Assembly (NCBI GenBank): GCA_012959805.1
Contig: DUCN01000042.1
Coordinates: forward strand, 41,443 to 105,442
Source: Myxococcales bacterium
Lineage (GTDB): Bacteria > Myxococcota_A > UBA9160 > UBA4427
Reading direction: 5' to 3'
Length of the DNA: 64,000 nucleotides
Shown in pieces: positions 7,587 to 15,801 of this stretch; the stretch's first letter is position 1, and each line of letters begins with the position of its first letter. Made by a program: the position numbers and the translations under genes. The notes under the pieces are model-generated. The model was not told the origin of the DNA and searched no databases. It saw only the letters and a list, made by a program, of their open reading frames with translations.

Positions 7587-8573
7587 ATGAAAGTAGGCGT
7601 ACTTCAATTCTTCGGCTGGCGAGATCGAAGCATTCCCCTCGAAGACGTCTATCGCCGTGCACTCGAACGCATCAAGATCATGGACCAGACCGGCTATGAC
7701 GCGGTGTGGCTCGCCGAACATCATTTCAGCAGCTACAGCGTCTGTCCCTCGGTCCATATGATGGGCATGCATGTGGCTGGAATCACAAAAAATCTTCGCA
7801 TCGGAACGGCCGTCACGCTCGCCGCGTTCTATCACCCGCTTCGCATCGCTGAAGAGATTGCTCTACTCGATATGTTTTCGGGAGGACGCGTGAATTGGGG
7901 AGCCGGCCGCGGTTTCGATCCCGTCGAAATGTCGGTCTTTGGCGTTCAACCCGAAGAGAGCACAGAACGTTTTCGGGAAGCGGTAGAGATCGTCCTCCAA
8001 GCTTGGTCGAGCGAACGTCTCACGTTCAAGGGGAAATTTCACAACTACGAAGAAGTCGAAGTCCTGCCGAAGCCGAGCCAACAGCCGCATCCGCCGGCGT
8101 GGGTCGCCGCAAGCTCAGAAGGAGCTGTCGAGTGGGCGGCCGGCCGTGGCCTCTCCATCTTGATGGACCCCCATTCGGCACATGCTGAGATCGCCCGGAA
8201 GCGAAGTCTCTTTCAGAGTGGACTTGAGAAGGCCGGACATAGCATCAAAGGACGAGATCTTCCGACCGCACGCTTGATGGCAATCGCCGATACCGACGAA
8301 GAAGCCGCAGTCGTTGCATCGCGCGGTGCGTATTTCACGTCGCGCTATATCCCGAAGCAGGCCATCGCGGCCTTCCGATCCGACGGCCGCATGCTCGAAC
8401 CCCAGGAACACTACATGGATGACGTGATTATCCACGGCAGCCCTGAACGCGTCGTCGAAACGCTCAAGCGGCTCGAAGAGGAGATCCCGCTGGACTATCT
8501 GCTTCTGTCTCCGCTCAGCGATCGGACCTTCGAATTATTCACAGAAAAGGTTCTGCCACACGTCAGCGGCTAG
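7587..8573 (+). CDS. LLM-class flavin-dependent oxidoreductase
   Basis: A 328-residue luciferase-like (TIM-barrel) monooxygenase. The beginning MKVGVLQFFGWRDR, the segment YDAVWLAEHHFSSYSVCPS (the family's EHH motif), and RIGTAVTLAAFYHPLRIAEE, LDMFSGGRVNWGAGRGFDP are all typical of alkanal/alkanesulfonate monooxygenase-like proteins using FMNH2 or F420. ATG 7587 is chosen because GGAG lies 8 bases upstream; an in-frame ATG at 7566 lacks this. It follows the soxC-like gene by 44 bases. The substrate is unknown. Confidence 0.85.
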   Translation: MKVGVLQFFGWRDRSIPLEDVYRRALERIKIMDQTGYDAVWLAEHHFSSYSVCPSVHMMGMHVAGITKNLRIGTAVTLAAFYHPLRIAEEIALLDMFSGGRVNWGAGRGFDPVEMSVFGVQPEESTERFREAVEIVLQAWSSERLTFKGKFHNYEEVEVLPKPSQQPHPPAWVAASSEGAVEWAAGRGLSILMDPHSAHAEIARKRSLFQSGLEKAGHSIKGRDLPTARLMAIADTDEEAAVVASRGAYFTSRYIPKQAIAAFRSDGRMLEPQEHYMDDVIIHGSPERVVETLKRLEEEIPLDYLLLSPLSDRTFELFTEKVLPHVSG

Positions 8574-8579
8574 TCGGCG

Positions 8580-10592
8580 TCATGAACGCAGTTCTTCGCG
8601 ATCGCGAAAATATTCGAGGGCCTCGGAATTGGCGAGAGCCTCGACGTTCTTGACCTCGCGTCCAACGACGACATCTCGAACCGCCAACTCGGTGATCTTT
8701 CCGCTACGTGTTCGCGGAATATCCTCGACTTCGAGGATTCGAGCCGGAACGTGTCGGGGAGAAGCATTTTTCCGAATCCGGCTTCGCAGCCGTGCCTCAA
8801 GAGCATCATCAAAGATGGCCCCTCCGGCCATCTTCACGAAGAGCACGACACGCACATCACCCTCCCACGGCTGCCCGATCGCGATCGCCTCAAGGATTTC
8901 CGTGAAGGACTCGACCTGGGAATAAATCTCGGCGGTGCCGATCCGAACGCCGCCCGGGTTCAAGACCGCGTCCGATCGACCTTGAATCACGTAGCCGCCC
9001 GCCTCGGTTTCAAGACACCAATCCCCATGACACCAGACATCCGGAAAGCGCTCGAAATAGGCGGCGCGGTAGCGCGATCCATCCGGATCATTCCAGAATC
9101 GGACGGGCATCGAAGGAAAGGGGCGAGTGCAAACGAGTTCGCCGGGCGTGCCGACTATCCGGCGACCGTCATCGCTGAAAACCTCGACCTGCATGCCGAG
9201 TCCCGGGCATTGAATCTCTCCGCGGCGCACCGGCAGAGTCGGGCTCCCCAGGACGAAGCAAGAAACGATATCCGTGCCCCCGGAAATGGAAGCCAGATGC
9301 ACATCGCTGGCGACTTCTCGGTAGATGAAGTCGAATCCGTCCTCGCCGAGCGGCGACCCCGTCGAAAGAATCGATCGCAGACCTGTTAGGTCGAAATCTT
9401 GTCCGGGCGAAACGCCTGCCTTGAGGGAGCTGTCGATGAACTTCGCCGAAACTCCGAAAACATGCACGGCTTCGTCTGCGGCAAGCTTCCAAAGTCGTCG
9501 AGCATCGGGAAAGAACGGAGAACCGTCATATAAGACCAGCGTCGCCCCAGTCGCGAGTCCCGACGCGAGCCAGTTCCACATCATCCATCCACAAGTCGTA
9601 AAATAGAAGAATCGGTCCTCAGGTCGCAGATCGACATGCAGGCGATGCTCTTTGAGATGCTGAAGCAGGGTGCCGCCCGCGCCATGCACGATGCATTTCG
9701 GCTTACCCGTCGTCCCGGATGAATAGAGGATGAAGAGCGGATGATCCATCGGCAGACGTTCGAAACGAATCGGCGGAACGTCCTCCGAACCAACGATCTC
9801 ATCCAGTGACGAAATCTCGACCGTTCGCCCCGCCCCTTCCGAGAGCCCAACGAGATCGATCGCATCCACATCTGAGAGCCGATCGACATCACCACCCGAG
9901 GAACTGCCACCCGCATAGGGGACCACGACGCAAGCCTCAACGCTGGTCAGTGCGCAGAGAATCTCAGGAACGCGACCTAGACTCTCTGCGCGTTTGCCAT
10001 TGTAGTTGTAGTAGTCGACGCAGAATAGAACTTTCGGTTCGATCTGGGAAAACCGATCCACGATCCCGCCGACTCCGAAGTCCGGCGAACAAGACGACCA
10101 GATCGCACCGATCGACGTCGTCGCCAACATCGCAACGACCGCGTCTGGAAGATTTGGCAGACATCCAGCCACACGATCTCCGACACCGATGCCTGTGTGA
10201 CGCAGCCAATCCGCCAACTGCGCGACGCGATCATGCAGCGCGCCAAAGGAGAGTTCGCGACGCTCGCCGAGTTCGCCATGGAAGATGATCGCCGGCCGAC
10301 TCTCGCGACACTGCAATAGATTCTCGGCGTAGTTGAGCCGCGCATCCGGAAAGAATCGAGTCTGCGAAAATTCGGTGCCGGCCACCCACCCACGCTCGCC
10401 GCGATCTCCGACAACTTCACAAAAATCCCAGGCCAACTCCCAAAAGCCGACGGAGTCTTCGACAGACCATTCGTGAAGAGACTCGTAGCTTGAAAGATCA
10501 CGCCCCGTGCGCGAGGCAGCGGCCGTCGTAAATGCCGTGATTTGTGATTTCTCGACGCGTTCGTCGCTTGGCATCCAGAGAACTTCGCTCAT
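8580..10592 (-). CDS. Acetoacetate--CoA ligase
   Basis: A 670-residue ANL-superfamily ligase of the acetoacetyl-CoA synthetase type. It has the AMP-binding P-loop [20 protein letters not shown], an N-terminal ACAS_N-like region with the diagnostic [18 protein letters not shown] downstream, and the C-terminal lysine loop [16 protein letters not shown]. It activates acetoacetate or a similar beta-keto acid with ATP and CoA in the cytosol. The start at 10592 ([15 protein letters not shown]) is supported by an ATGA overlap with the stop of the upstream MaoC gene; a 25-codon extension is unlikely. It is the last gene of a three-gene operon with MaoC and a CoA-ester lyase. Length is normal for the family. 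Confidence 0.9.
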   Translation of the reverse strand: MSEVLWMPSDERVEKSQITAFTTAAASRTGRDLSSYESLHEWSVEDSVGFWELAWDFCEVVGDRGERGWVAGTEFSQTRFFPDARLNYAENLLQCRESRPAIIFHGELGERRELSFGALHDRVAQLADWLRHTGIGVGDRVAGCLPNLPDAVVAMLATTSIGAIWSSCSPDFGVGGIVDRFSQIEPKVLFCVDYYNYNGKRAESLGRVPEILCALTSVEACVVVPYAGGSSSGGDVDRLSDVDAIDLVGLSEGAGRTVEISSLDEIVGSEDVPPIRFERLPMDHPLFILYSSGTTGKPKCIVHGAGGTLLQHLKEHRLHVDLRPEDRFFYFTTCGWMMWNWLASGLATGATLVLYDGSPFFPDARRLWKLAADEAVHVFGVSAKFIDSSLKAGVSPGQDFDLTGLRSILSTGSPLGEDGFDFIYREVASDVHLASISGGTDIVSCFVLGSPTLPVRRGEIQCPGLGMQVEVFSDDGRRIVGTPGELVCTRPFPSMPVRFWNDPDGSRYRAAYFERFPDVWCHGDWCLETEAGGYVIQGRSDAVLNPGGVRIGTAEIYSQVESFTEILEAIAIGQPWEGDVRVVLFVKMAGGAIFDDALEARLRSRIRKNASPRHVPARILEVEDIPRTRSGKITELAVRDVVVGREVKNVEALANSEALEYFRDREELRS

Positions 10593-11122
10593 GACGAAGG
10601 GGCGGAATCCGATGCGCCCGACGGATCGAGATGCATCAAGGCATCCCGTATCGCACGGCAGACACACTCGTTCTCCTGGTTGTAGGCGCGATGCTCGAAA
10701 GTGACGATGCCCTGGGTCGGGCGAGACTTTGAATTTCGTCGTTCCAGGACTTCGGTCTCCACTCGAATCGTATCGCCGTGAAAGAGCGGAGCCGGAAAAG
10801 TGATCTCGCGGAAACCAAGATTTGCCACCGTCGTTCCCAGCGTGGTTTCGTGAACGCTGATCCCGATCACGACGCCGAGCGTCAACATTGAATTGACCAG
10901 GGGCTGGCCAAATTCCGTTTCGTTCTTGGCATAATCGAAGTCAAGATGAAGCCAGGCCGGATTCATAGTCATCGTGGAGAAGGCGACGTTGTCCGATTCG
11001 GTCAGCGTCCGTCGGATCGCGTGCTGAATGATCAATCCCGGCACGAGTTCTTCGAACCACTTGCCCGTATGCGGCCGCGGAATGGCGGCCTTGGATTTCG
11101 CCGTATCGGCTTCAGGAGTCAA
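10589..11122 (-). CDS. MaoC-family hotdog dehydratase
   Basis: A 177-residue MaoC-like acyl-CoA hydratase. The characteristic segments [29 protein letters not shown] and [21 protein letters not shown] are present; the DxxxxN..H dyad of R-specific hydratases appears as [17 protein letters not shown]. The closest general type is the mesaconyl-CoA hydratase-like subgroup, which fits the CoA-ester lyase gene 58 bases upstream. Together they could interconvert mesaconyl-type, malyl-type and smaller CoA esters. The exact substrate is inference. It overlaps the ligase gene by 4 bases. Confidence 0.8.
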   Translation of the reverse strand: MTPEADTAKSKAAIPRPHTGKWFEELVPGLIIQHAIRRTLTESDNVAFSTMTMNPAWLHLDFDYAKNETEFGQPLVNSMLTLGVVIGISVHETTLGTTVANLGFREITFPAPLFHGDTIRVETEVLERRNSKSRPTQGIVTFEHRAYNQENECVCRAIRDALMHLDPSGASDSAPSS

Positions 11123-11180
11123 ATAACATCCTCTCTTGCGTGTCTGGCGGAACGATCCGCTTCGATCCTTTCAGCCCCGC

Positions 11181-12059
11181 TCAGGGAGACGTCGGCTCGG
11201 AAATCGACTGAGCCAAACCCAGAACACGACGAGCCTGCGCGGCCAGAGGCTCATCGACCATCTGTCCTTCAAAGTCGATGGCGGCGATCCCCGACGCCGA
11301 GGCTTCATCATAGGCGGCCAGAAGACGGATGGCGTGTTCGACTTCTTCGGGCGAAGGAATGAATGCATCGTTCGCGATCTCCACTTGTCGCGGATGTATA
11401 CAGAGCTTTCCCTGATAACCCATCGCCCGCGCCGCCGCGGCTTCCTCTCGAAAGCGATCATCATCGCGAAAATCGGCAACGATCTGATCAACGATCGGAA
11501 CACCCGAAAGTCTCGCAGCCAGAGCAACCGATGATCTTGCGAAAGCCACTTCTTCGCCGTCGCGCGTCCGCACGCCACCCATATCGGCGATGAAATCTTC
11601 GGCGCCGAAATAGCCAGCAATGATCCTCGGATGGGCGAGCAATGGACGCGCATCCGCAACGCCCAGCGCTGTCTCGATTCCCGCCAACACCCCGAGTTCG
11701 GGGAACCCCACCTGGCACAGCGCTTCCGCCACTGTCTCGATTTGAGCCACGGACTCGAGCTTTGGAACGACGATGCCGGCCAATCCCTCAACGAGCCCTT
11801 CGGCGATGTCCGCCTCGAAATACGGCGAGGCAACGGAATTCACACGGACGAACACCTGCATCTGCGGCCCCAGAATCCCGGGGACGCTCGACTGAACGAC
11901 GGAACGCGCTTCGCTCTTGGCCCCCGAAGGCGTCGCGTCTTCGCAATCGATGACGACCGCATCCGCTCCACGCTCGGGCAACTTCGCGATGAAGTCCGGG
12001 CGCACAGCCGGTGCGAAGAGAATTGACCGCAAACGCTGGATTCGGCGAATTTCATGCAT
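11181..12059 (-). CDS. HpcH/HpaI-type CoA ester lyase (CitE-like)
   Basis: A 292-residue CoA-ester lyase of the CitE/malyl-CoA lyase superfamily. It starts RLRSILFAPAVRPDFIAKLP and has VVIDCEDATP (metal-binding acidic motif), VFVRVNS (substrate-binding Arg), VLAGIETALGV (second acidic ligand) and GYQGKLCIHPRQVEIAN, all family hallmarks. These enzymes cleave malyl-, beta-methylmalyl- or citramalyl-CoA to acetyl- or propionyl-CoA plus a keto acid in a Mg-dependent reaction. It heads an operon with MaoC and acetoacetyl-CoA synthetase, and is divergent from a second MaoC gene across 79 bases, which must hold both promoters. Confidence 0.85.
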   Translation of the reverse strand: MHEIRRIQRLRSILFAPAVRPDFIAKLPERGADAVVIDCEDATPSGAKSEARSVVQSSVPGILGPQMQVFVRVNSVASPYFEADIAEGLVEGLAGIVVPKLESVAQIETVAEALCQVGFPELGVLAGIETALGVADARPLLAHPRIIAGYFGAEDFIADMGGVRTRDGEEVAFARSSVALAARLSGVPIVDQIVADFRDDDRFREEAAAARAMGYQGKLCIHPRQVEIANDAFIPSPEEVEHAIRLLAAYDEASASGIAAIDFEGQMVDEPLAAQARRVLGLAQSISEPTSP

Positions 12060-12138
12060 GGGAAGTCCACGCTACGATTGCGAAGCCACGGCCGCAAGCA
12101 GAAGCAGGCAGAAATAGTGGGACAGGGAGTAGGGCAAC

Positions 12139-13020
12139 GTGAATCTAATGGGTGAACCCGCCTTCGTCGGCCGACACTGCGGGTCGAACGAATACACAAT
12201 CGACAAAACCGCCGTCCAGTTCTACCAGGATGCCCTCGACGATCACCATCCTCTCCACGACCGCTATGCGCCCCCCCTGTTACATCACTCGGAATGCTAC
12301 GAGTCCGTCGGACAGTGGTACTTGAAGAACATCTTTGGAAATCTTCACGGTCAACAGGACTGGGAACTCTTCGGTGCCATTCCCGTCGGCTCCAAGATTC
12401 GAACGCGATCAACCATCATCGATCGCTACCAGAAACGCGGCCGTGATTGGGTCGTCAACGAAACCGACCTGATCAGTGCGGAAGAAGCAGACGGCGGCCG
12501 GCTCCTCGTTCGCGGCCGAACTTATCAATCCTTCTTGCCACCAAAGGACTCCGATTCGACTAGCGACGGGTTCGTCGTAGACACCTCGACCGCCAAGAAG
12601 AAAGCGCCCCGCCCTGCCTTCCCGACGGCCACCGGCGCCGACCTCGCCTCGACCCACAAGGTCATCGACGATCGACGCTGCTGGATGTTCTCTGGCCCGG
12701 CCAAGAACTATCATACGGATCGCGAAGAGGCCAAAAAACTCGGATTTCCCAACATCGTCGTGCAGGGCATGATGTCGACGTGCTTCATTTCACAGGTCAT
12801 GCAGGACCATTTCGGAATGGGCTGGCTCGTCGGCGGAAAGATGTCGGTCAAGCTCACGAACGTGCTCTGGGTCGACGAAAGCATCACTGCGAATGCACGC
12901 ATTCGAGAAGAAGTACAAGAAGGCGCGAAGACCCGCGTTCATTGTGACGTCTGGGTTGAGAAGGATGATGGCTCGCGGGTCATTCTCGGAACCGCATCCG
13001 CCTTGAAGGGCGAGGGCTAA
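12139..13020 (+). CDS. Double-hotdog MaoC dehydratase
   Basis: A 293-residue protein with two hotdog repeats. The N-terminal FAS1-type half contains YTIDKTAVQFYQDALDDHHP. The C-terminal MaoC half contains MFSGPAKNYHTDREEAKKLG followed by FPNIVVQGMMSTCFI, where an H of the hydratase motif and the 'PNIVxQGM' loop are clear. Such proteins hydrate enoyl-CoA esters in side-chain or fatty-acid degradation. The start is a GTG at 12139; ATG 12148 is an alternative that would remove three residues. It is divergent from the CoA-ester lyase operon and followed after 9 bases by the exosortase gene. Confidence 0.75.
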   Translation: MNLMGEPAFVGRHCGSNEYTIDKTAVQFYQDALDDHHPLHDRYAPPLLHHSECYESVGQWYLKNIFGNLHGQQDWELFGAIPVGSKIRTRSTIIDRYQKRGRDWVVNETDLISAEEADGGRLLVRGRTYQSFLPPKDSDSTSDGFVVDTSTAKKKAPRPAFPTATGADLASTHKVIDDRRCWMFSGPAKNYHTDREEAKKLGFPNIVVQGMMSTCFISQVMQDHFGMGWLVGGKMSVKLTNVLWVDESITANARIREEVQEGAKTRVHCDVWVEKDDGSRVILGTASALKGEG

Positions 13021-13029
13021 CAGGCCGAC

Positions 13030-13569
13030 ATGACCGCCGCGCAAAACCCAATCGATCCATCCAATCGACTTCGCAGGATCTGGGCAAACCCCCAGCTGCG
13101 ATATCCGATCCTGATGCTTGTCTATCTACTGATCGGAGGATCGCTCTTCTCGGCTGCACTTACCGCCTACCCCGGTCCAATCGAGACCATTGATCGATGG
13201 ACCGCCATCGTCGTCCATCAGTTCATCAGTCTGTTCACCCCGCTCACGACCCAGCGCCATGCGCTCGTGACCCTCGACGGATTTGCGGTCTCGATCATCA
13301 TCGAATGCGTCGGCCTACTCGAGATGGTGATCTACTCGGCGTGTGTCCTGGCCTTCCCGGCGCCAATTCGCGCCAAGGCCTGGGGCATTCCGCTTGGCTG
13401 CTTCGCCATCTTCTCCTTCAACGTTCTGCGGATCGCAACACTGCTCGTCGTCGGTCGACATTGGAAGGAGTATTTCGATTTCTTCCACATCTACTTTTGG
13501 CAAGCCACGCTCATCGTCATGATCGTCTCCGTGCTCTACGGATGGATCAAGCTCTTCGTGCATCGATGA
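13030..13569 (+). CDS. Exosortase H-like transpeptidase
   Basis: A 179-residue polytopic protein of the exosortase/archaeosortase family. The three catalytic residues are in place: Cys in SIIIECVGLLEM, Arg in FSFNVLRIATLL and His in FDFFHIYFWQATL. The short length matches exosortase H rather than the 280- to 500-residue EpsH type. Exosortases recognise C-terminal sorting signals (PEP-CTERM and relatives) at the inner membrane, cleaving and transferring the protein to the cell surface. The next gene overlaps by 4 bases and resembles the companion membrane protein often found with this subtype. A PEP-CTERM protein lies 40 kb away. Confidence 0.8.
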   Translation: MTAAQNPIDPSNRLRRIWANPQLRYPILMLVYLLIGGSLFSAALTAYPGPIETIDRWTAIVVHQFISLFTPLTTQRHALVTLDGFAVSIIIECVGLLEMVIYSACVLAFPAPIRAKAWGIPLGCFAIFSFNVLRIATLLVVGRHWKEYFDFFHIYFWQATLIVMIVSVLYGWIKLFVHR

Positions 13570-14060
13570 ATCCCCGCGTGAACGTGGCAAAGGCGATCTT
13601 GATCGTCGCTTCCTTCATCGTTATCTCGATTGGACTCACGTGGATCTGGCATGAGTCACTCCGCATCCACTACGGAGAACTATTCACCAACGTCGCACTG
13701 AAACTGCACGGGGCGCTGGGACTCGGACACGCGCCGATCGCCGGCCTCCGTCAGCGCTATATCAACTTCGTTCCCTTTGTCGCTCTGCTCCTGGTGACAC
13801 CAGGCCTAGCTCTCCGGCGTCGATCATTGGGACTGATTGTGGGAGTCGTTGTCATTTCCGTCAGTCATTTCGCCATCAATCTCACCGCCCTCATGACACC
13901 GGGCCCCTCGATCCCGATCCTCGCCGCCCTCGTCTCCGACACATTCCCGTTTCTGATCTGGTTCATCGTGGCCTTCCCCGTCCTCGCGAAATTCATGCCG
14001 GGGCCGACCACGCCGGAGCCCCTCGGACAGGTGCCCGAAACCGATAAACAGTTGGAGTAG
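13566..14060 (+). CDS. Exosortase H-associated membrane protein
   Basis: A 164-residue protein with about four transmembrane segments (residues about 10-30, 60-80, 85-110 and 120-140), starting MNPRVNVAKAILIVASFIVI. The start ATG overlaps the exosortase stop (ATGA), and the longer frame upstream only shadows the exosortase gene. Small membrane proteins of this sort accompany exosortase H genes. A role in the sorting machinery is inferred from position. The C-terminus ends in a Pro/Thr-rich cytoplasmic tail. Confidence 0.65.
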   Translation: MNPRVNVAKAILIVASFIVISIGLTWIWHESLRIHYGELFTNVALKLHGALGLGHAPIAGLRQRYINFVPFVALLLVTPGLALRRRSLGLIVGVVVISVSHFAINLTALMTPGPSIPILAALVSDTFPFLIWFIVAFPVLAKFMPGPTTPEPLGQVPETDKQLE

Positions 14061-14232
14061 AAGCATCATTCGCTCGGGCAGATGTCTAGACCGAAGCGCC
14101 TAACTCTGCTTGCGAAAGATCTCTTGCATCCATGCGATCGCAGGCTGATCACACCCGCGTGCCGTCCAGTCCGACAGCGCCGCCGAGGTAGCTGGATCGA
14201 CTCGCTCGCCGCCGCGACTCGATCCAGGGTCG

Positions 14233-14502
14233 CTAGATTCCGAGCTGGCTGAGCGAATCTGCGATTCGCCCGAGAACGGCCGCAAGCTTCGGATGAGTCG
14301 TTTCGAAACGTGTGACAAGCGACGGCAATTCATCAAAGCTGCCGATGGAATCGGACTCATGCGCTTCATCCGACTCGAGGATTCCCGAGACCTCGCCCAA
14401 GACGGATTCGAGCTGCGTCCGATCCTCCGGCGAGAGGGGTACACCGGCCGAGAGTTCCTCTTGCAAGTGGGCAATCGATTCACGGAGTTGGTCTCGTGGC
14501 AT
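14233..14502 (-). CDS. DUF4404 family protein
   Basis: An 89-residue protein, MPRDQLRESIAHLQEEL at the start and HPKLAAVLGRIADSLSQLGI at the end, the two ends that define DUF4404. It is predicted all-helical, probably coiled-coil, with no enzymatic motif; the family's function is unknown. The chosen start gives the usual family length. The frame stays open for 37 codons further upstream (to 14613) with a protein-like sequence (DRFLEIDSDGVYVGVSLRDF), so a longer form is possible. The frame-shifted channel remnant lies upstream. Confidence 0.65.
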   Translation of the reverse strand: MPRDQLRESIAHLQEELSAGVPLSPEDRTQLESVLGEVSGILESDEAHESDSIGSFDELPSLVTRFETTHPKLAAVLGRIADSLSQLGI

Positions 14503-14691
14503 CTCCGACCTTTCGTCTTGTTTTGGCGCAGACACCCGAACGCCGAAGTCCCGAAGCGAAACCCCGACGTAGACCCCATCTGAATCTATTTCGAGAAAGC
14601 GGTCTGCCATCAACTAAGCCCCGACCATTCAACGTTCTGGCGCTGTGGTCGATTCCGCCAATATAGCGTGCCAAGAGCGGGCGCGCGCTGG

Positions 14692-14951
14692 TTACTCACG
14701 ACGCTGGCGACTCACAACATAGAGGGCAACCAATCGCGCCACGAATACAGCTAGGTAGAGCTGGCCGATCATGGGCCTCCGCCACCGCAAACATCGGAGC
14801 CATCTCTCCGACAGGCGCCATAACCCAACGTCGTTGACGTAACGAAACTGAAATAGAGCAGAATCGTCTCGTACGAGCTCGGATCGGAACGCGGCTGAAC
14901 CAGGGGTTCGGCGCCCTGGGGCAGCGCGTCGGGATTCAAATCAAGCTGCAC
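14692..14951 (-). pseudogene. Two-helix K+ channel pore remnant with frameshifts
   Basis: Read on the minus strand, SYETILLYFSFVTSTTLGYG is the pore helix and selectivity filter of a K+ channel (TTLGYG). Directly after GYG the frame breaks: the next frame gives PVGEMAPMFAVAEA, and after another shift MIGQLYLAVFVARLVALYVV, then SRQRRE and a stop. These three pieces join into the expected second half of an Ion_trans_2 channel. At least two single-base indels are therefore present, and the conserved Asp after GYG is lost at the first break. The N-terminal half is not recognisable. Confidence 0.7.
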
Positions 14952-14981
14952 ACGAAGCGGAGACTGGGAACTCGAAACGCA

Positions 14982-15185
14982 TTGGCGCCGAGAGCCAGAA
15001 GAATCCCCGAGAATCTATTCTGTTATGACGGAAAGGCTCATGCGCAATTCACAGAGAGTGGCGAGCTCATTCTTAGCTACGCCTGCAATCTATTCGCGAC
15101 AAGCGAGAAGGATGCCTTTACGGTTATTGAAGAACTCCTCAGGAGCCCTGAGATCGACCGACCTTGGGTAATTCCGATAGAATGA
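14982..15185 (+). pseudogene. C-terminal fragment of a DUF4185-like protein
   Basis: From about 15015 the plus strand reads LFCYDGKAHAQF, then GELILSYACNLF, and ends RPWVIPIE. This pattern ('Y..KAHP.L....LI.SY..N.F' and a final 'YRPRFI.V') is the usual end of DUF4185-type beta-propeller/glycosidase-like proteins. No start codon or N-terminal domain is present. The piece is sandwiched tail-to-tail between the channel remnant and the broken dioxygenase gene. Confidence 0.5.
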
Positions 15186-15190
15186 CCAGA

Positions 15191-15756
15191 CTAACAACAC
15201 CAAAAGAAGAGCCCAGTCGCCTCGACCTCATCGCAGCCACTACTTCGCCTCGGCCAACGTTGCGACCCGCGAACAAATTCGAGACCACTCGATTTTCGAT
15301 CGACGGGATCAAAGGTGATCCAGATCGAGCAAAGTGATCTCGACTCAACGTCGATGGGCCAAAAGGTGATGTCGTGATGCCAGGGCGTGGCAAGGTGACA
15401 ACCCGGAAGCTTAACGAAGGTCTGATCATAGAAATGGCGGATTTTCGTGCCACCTAACACCTGCTGCGCGATCCGTGCCGCCGGTGACTCAAAAACCCAA
15501 TCCCGAAAATCATCATCCGTTTTCCAGAGAAAGAGATCACCCGAAAACCCAGACTCTTTCTTCGAGACGGCCGGACCAAAAACGTCGGGTGAGCGACGAG
15601 TCGATCCATCGCTCGCTCCATTCGTGAAAGCCACGACTCGGGGAACAGACCCTTCGCAACGACCACCCCGCCCTCTCGATAACTGCGGATCTCCTCCGCT
15701 GTCAGATCTCGACGGGGGGCATCGGGTGTCGCCAAGCGACGGATCGTCTCGGTCAT
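15191..15756 (-). pseudogene. Phytanoyl-CoA dioxygenase family gene, frameshifted
   Basis: The first frame encodes MTETIRRLATPDAPRRDLTA, then REGGVVVAKGLFPESW and AMDRLVAHPTF. Coding sense then moves to another frame: PDVFGPAVSKKESGFSGDLF, then DDDFRDWVFESPAARI, KLPGCHLATPWHHDITFWP and SSGLEFVRGSQRW. Together these make a PhyH-type Fe(II)/2-oxoglutarate dioxygenase with the HxD iron motif in WHHDITFWP. A single-base shift near 15585-15595, close to a run of five T on the coding strand, explains the break. The C-terminus is short and the second iron His was not found. It follows the P450 operon by 45 bases, so it was probably its last gene. Confidence 0.75.
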
Positions 15757-15801
15757 ACAAGGCTCCTCAGACGCGAATTCACAGGCATTTGTTCTCAATT
15801 A

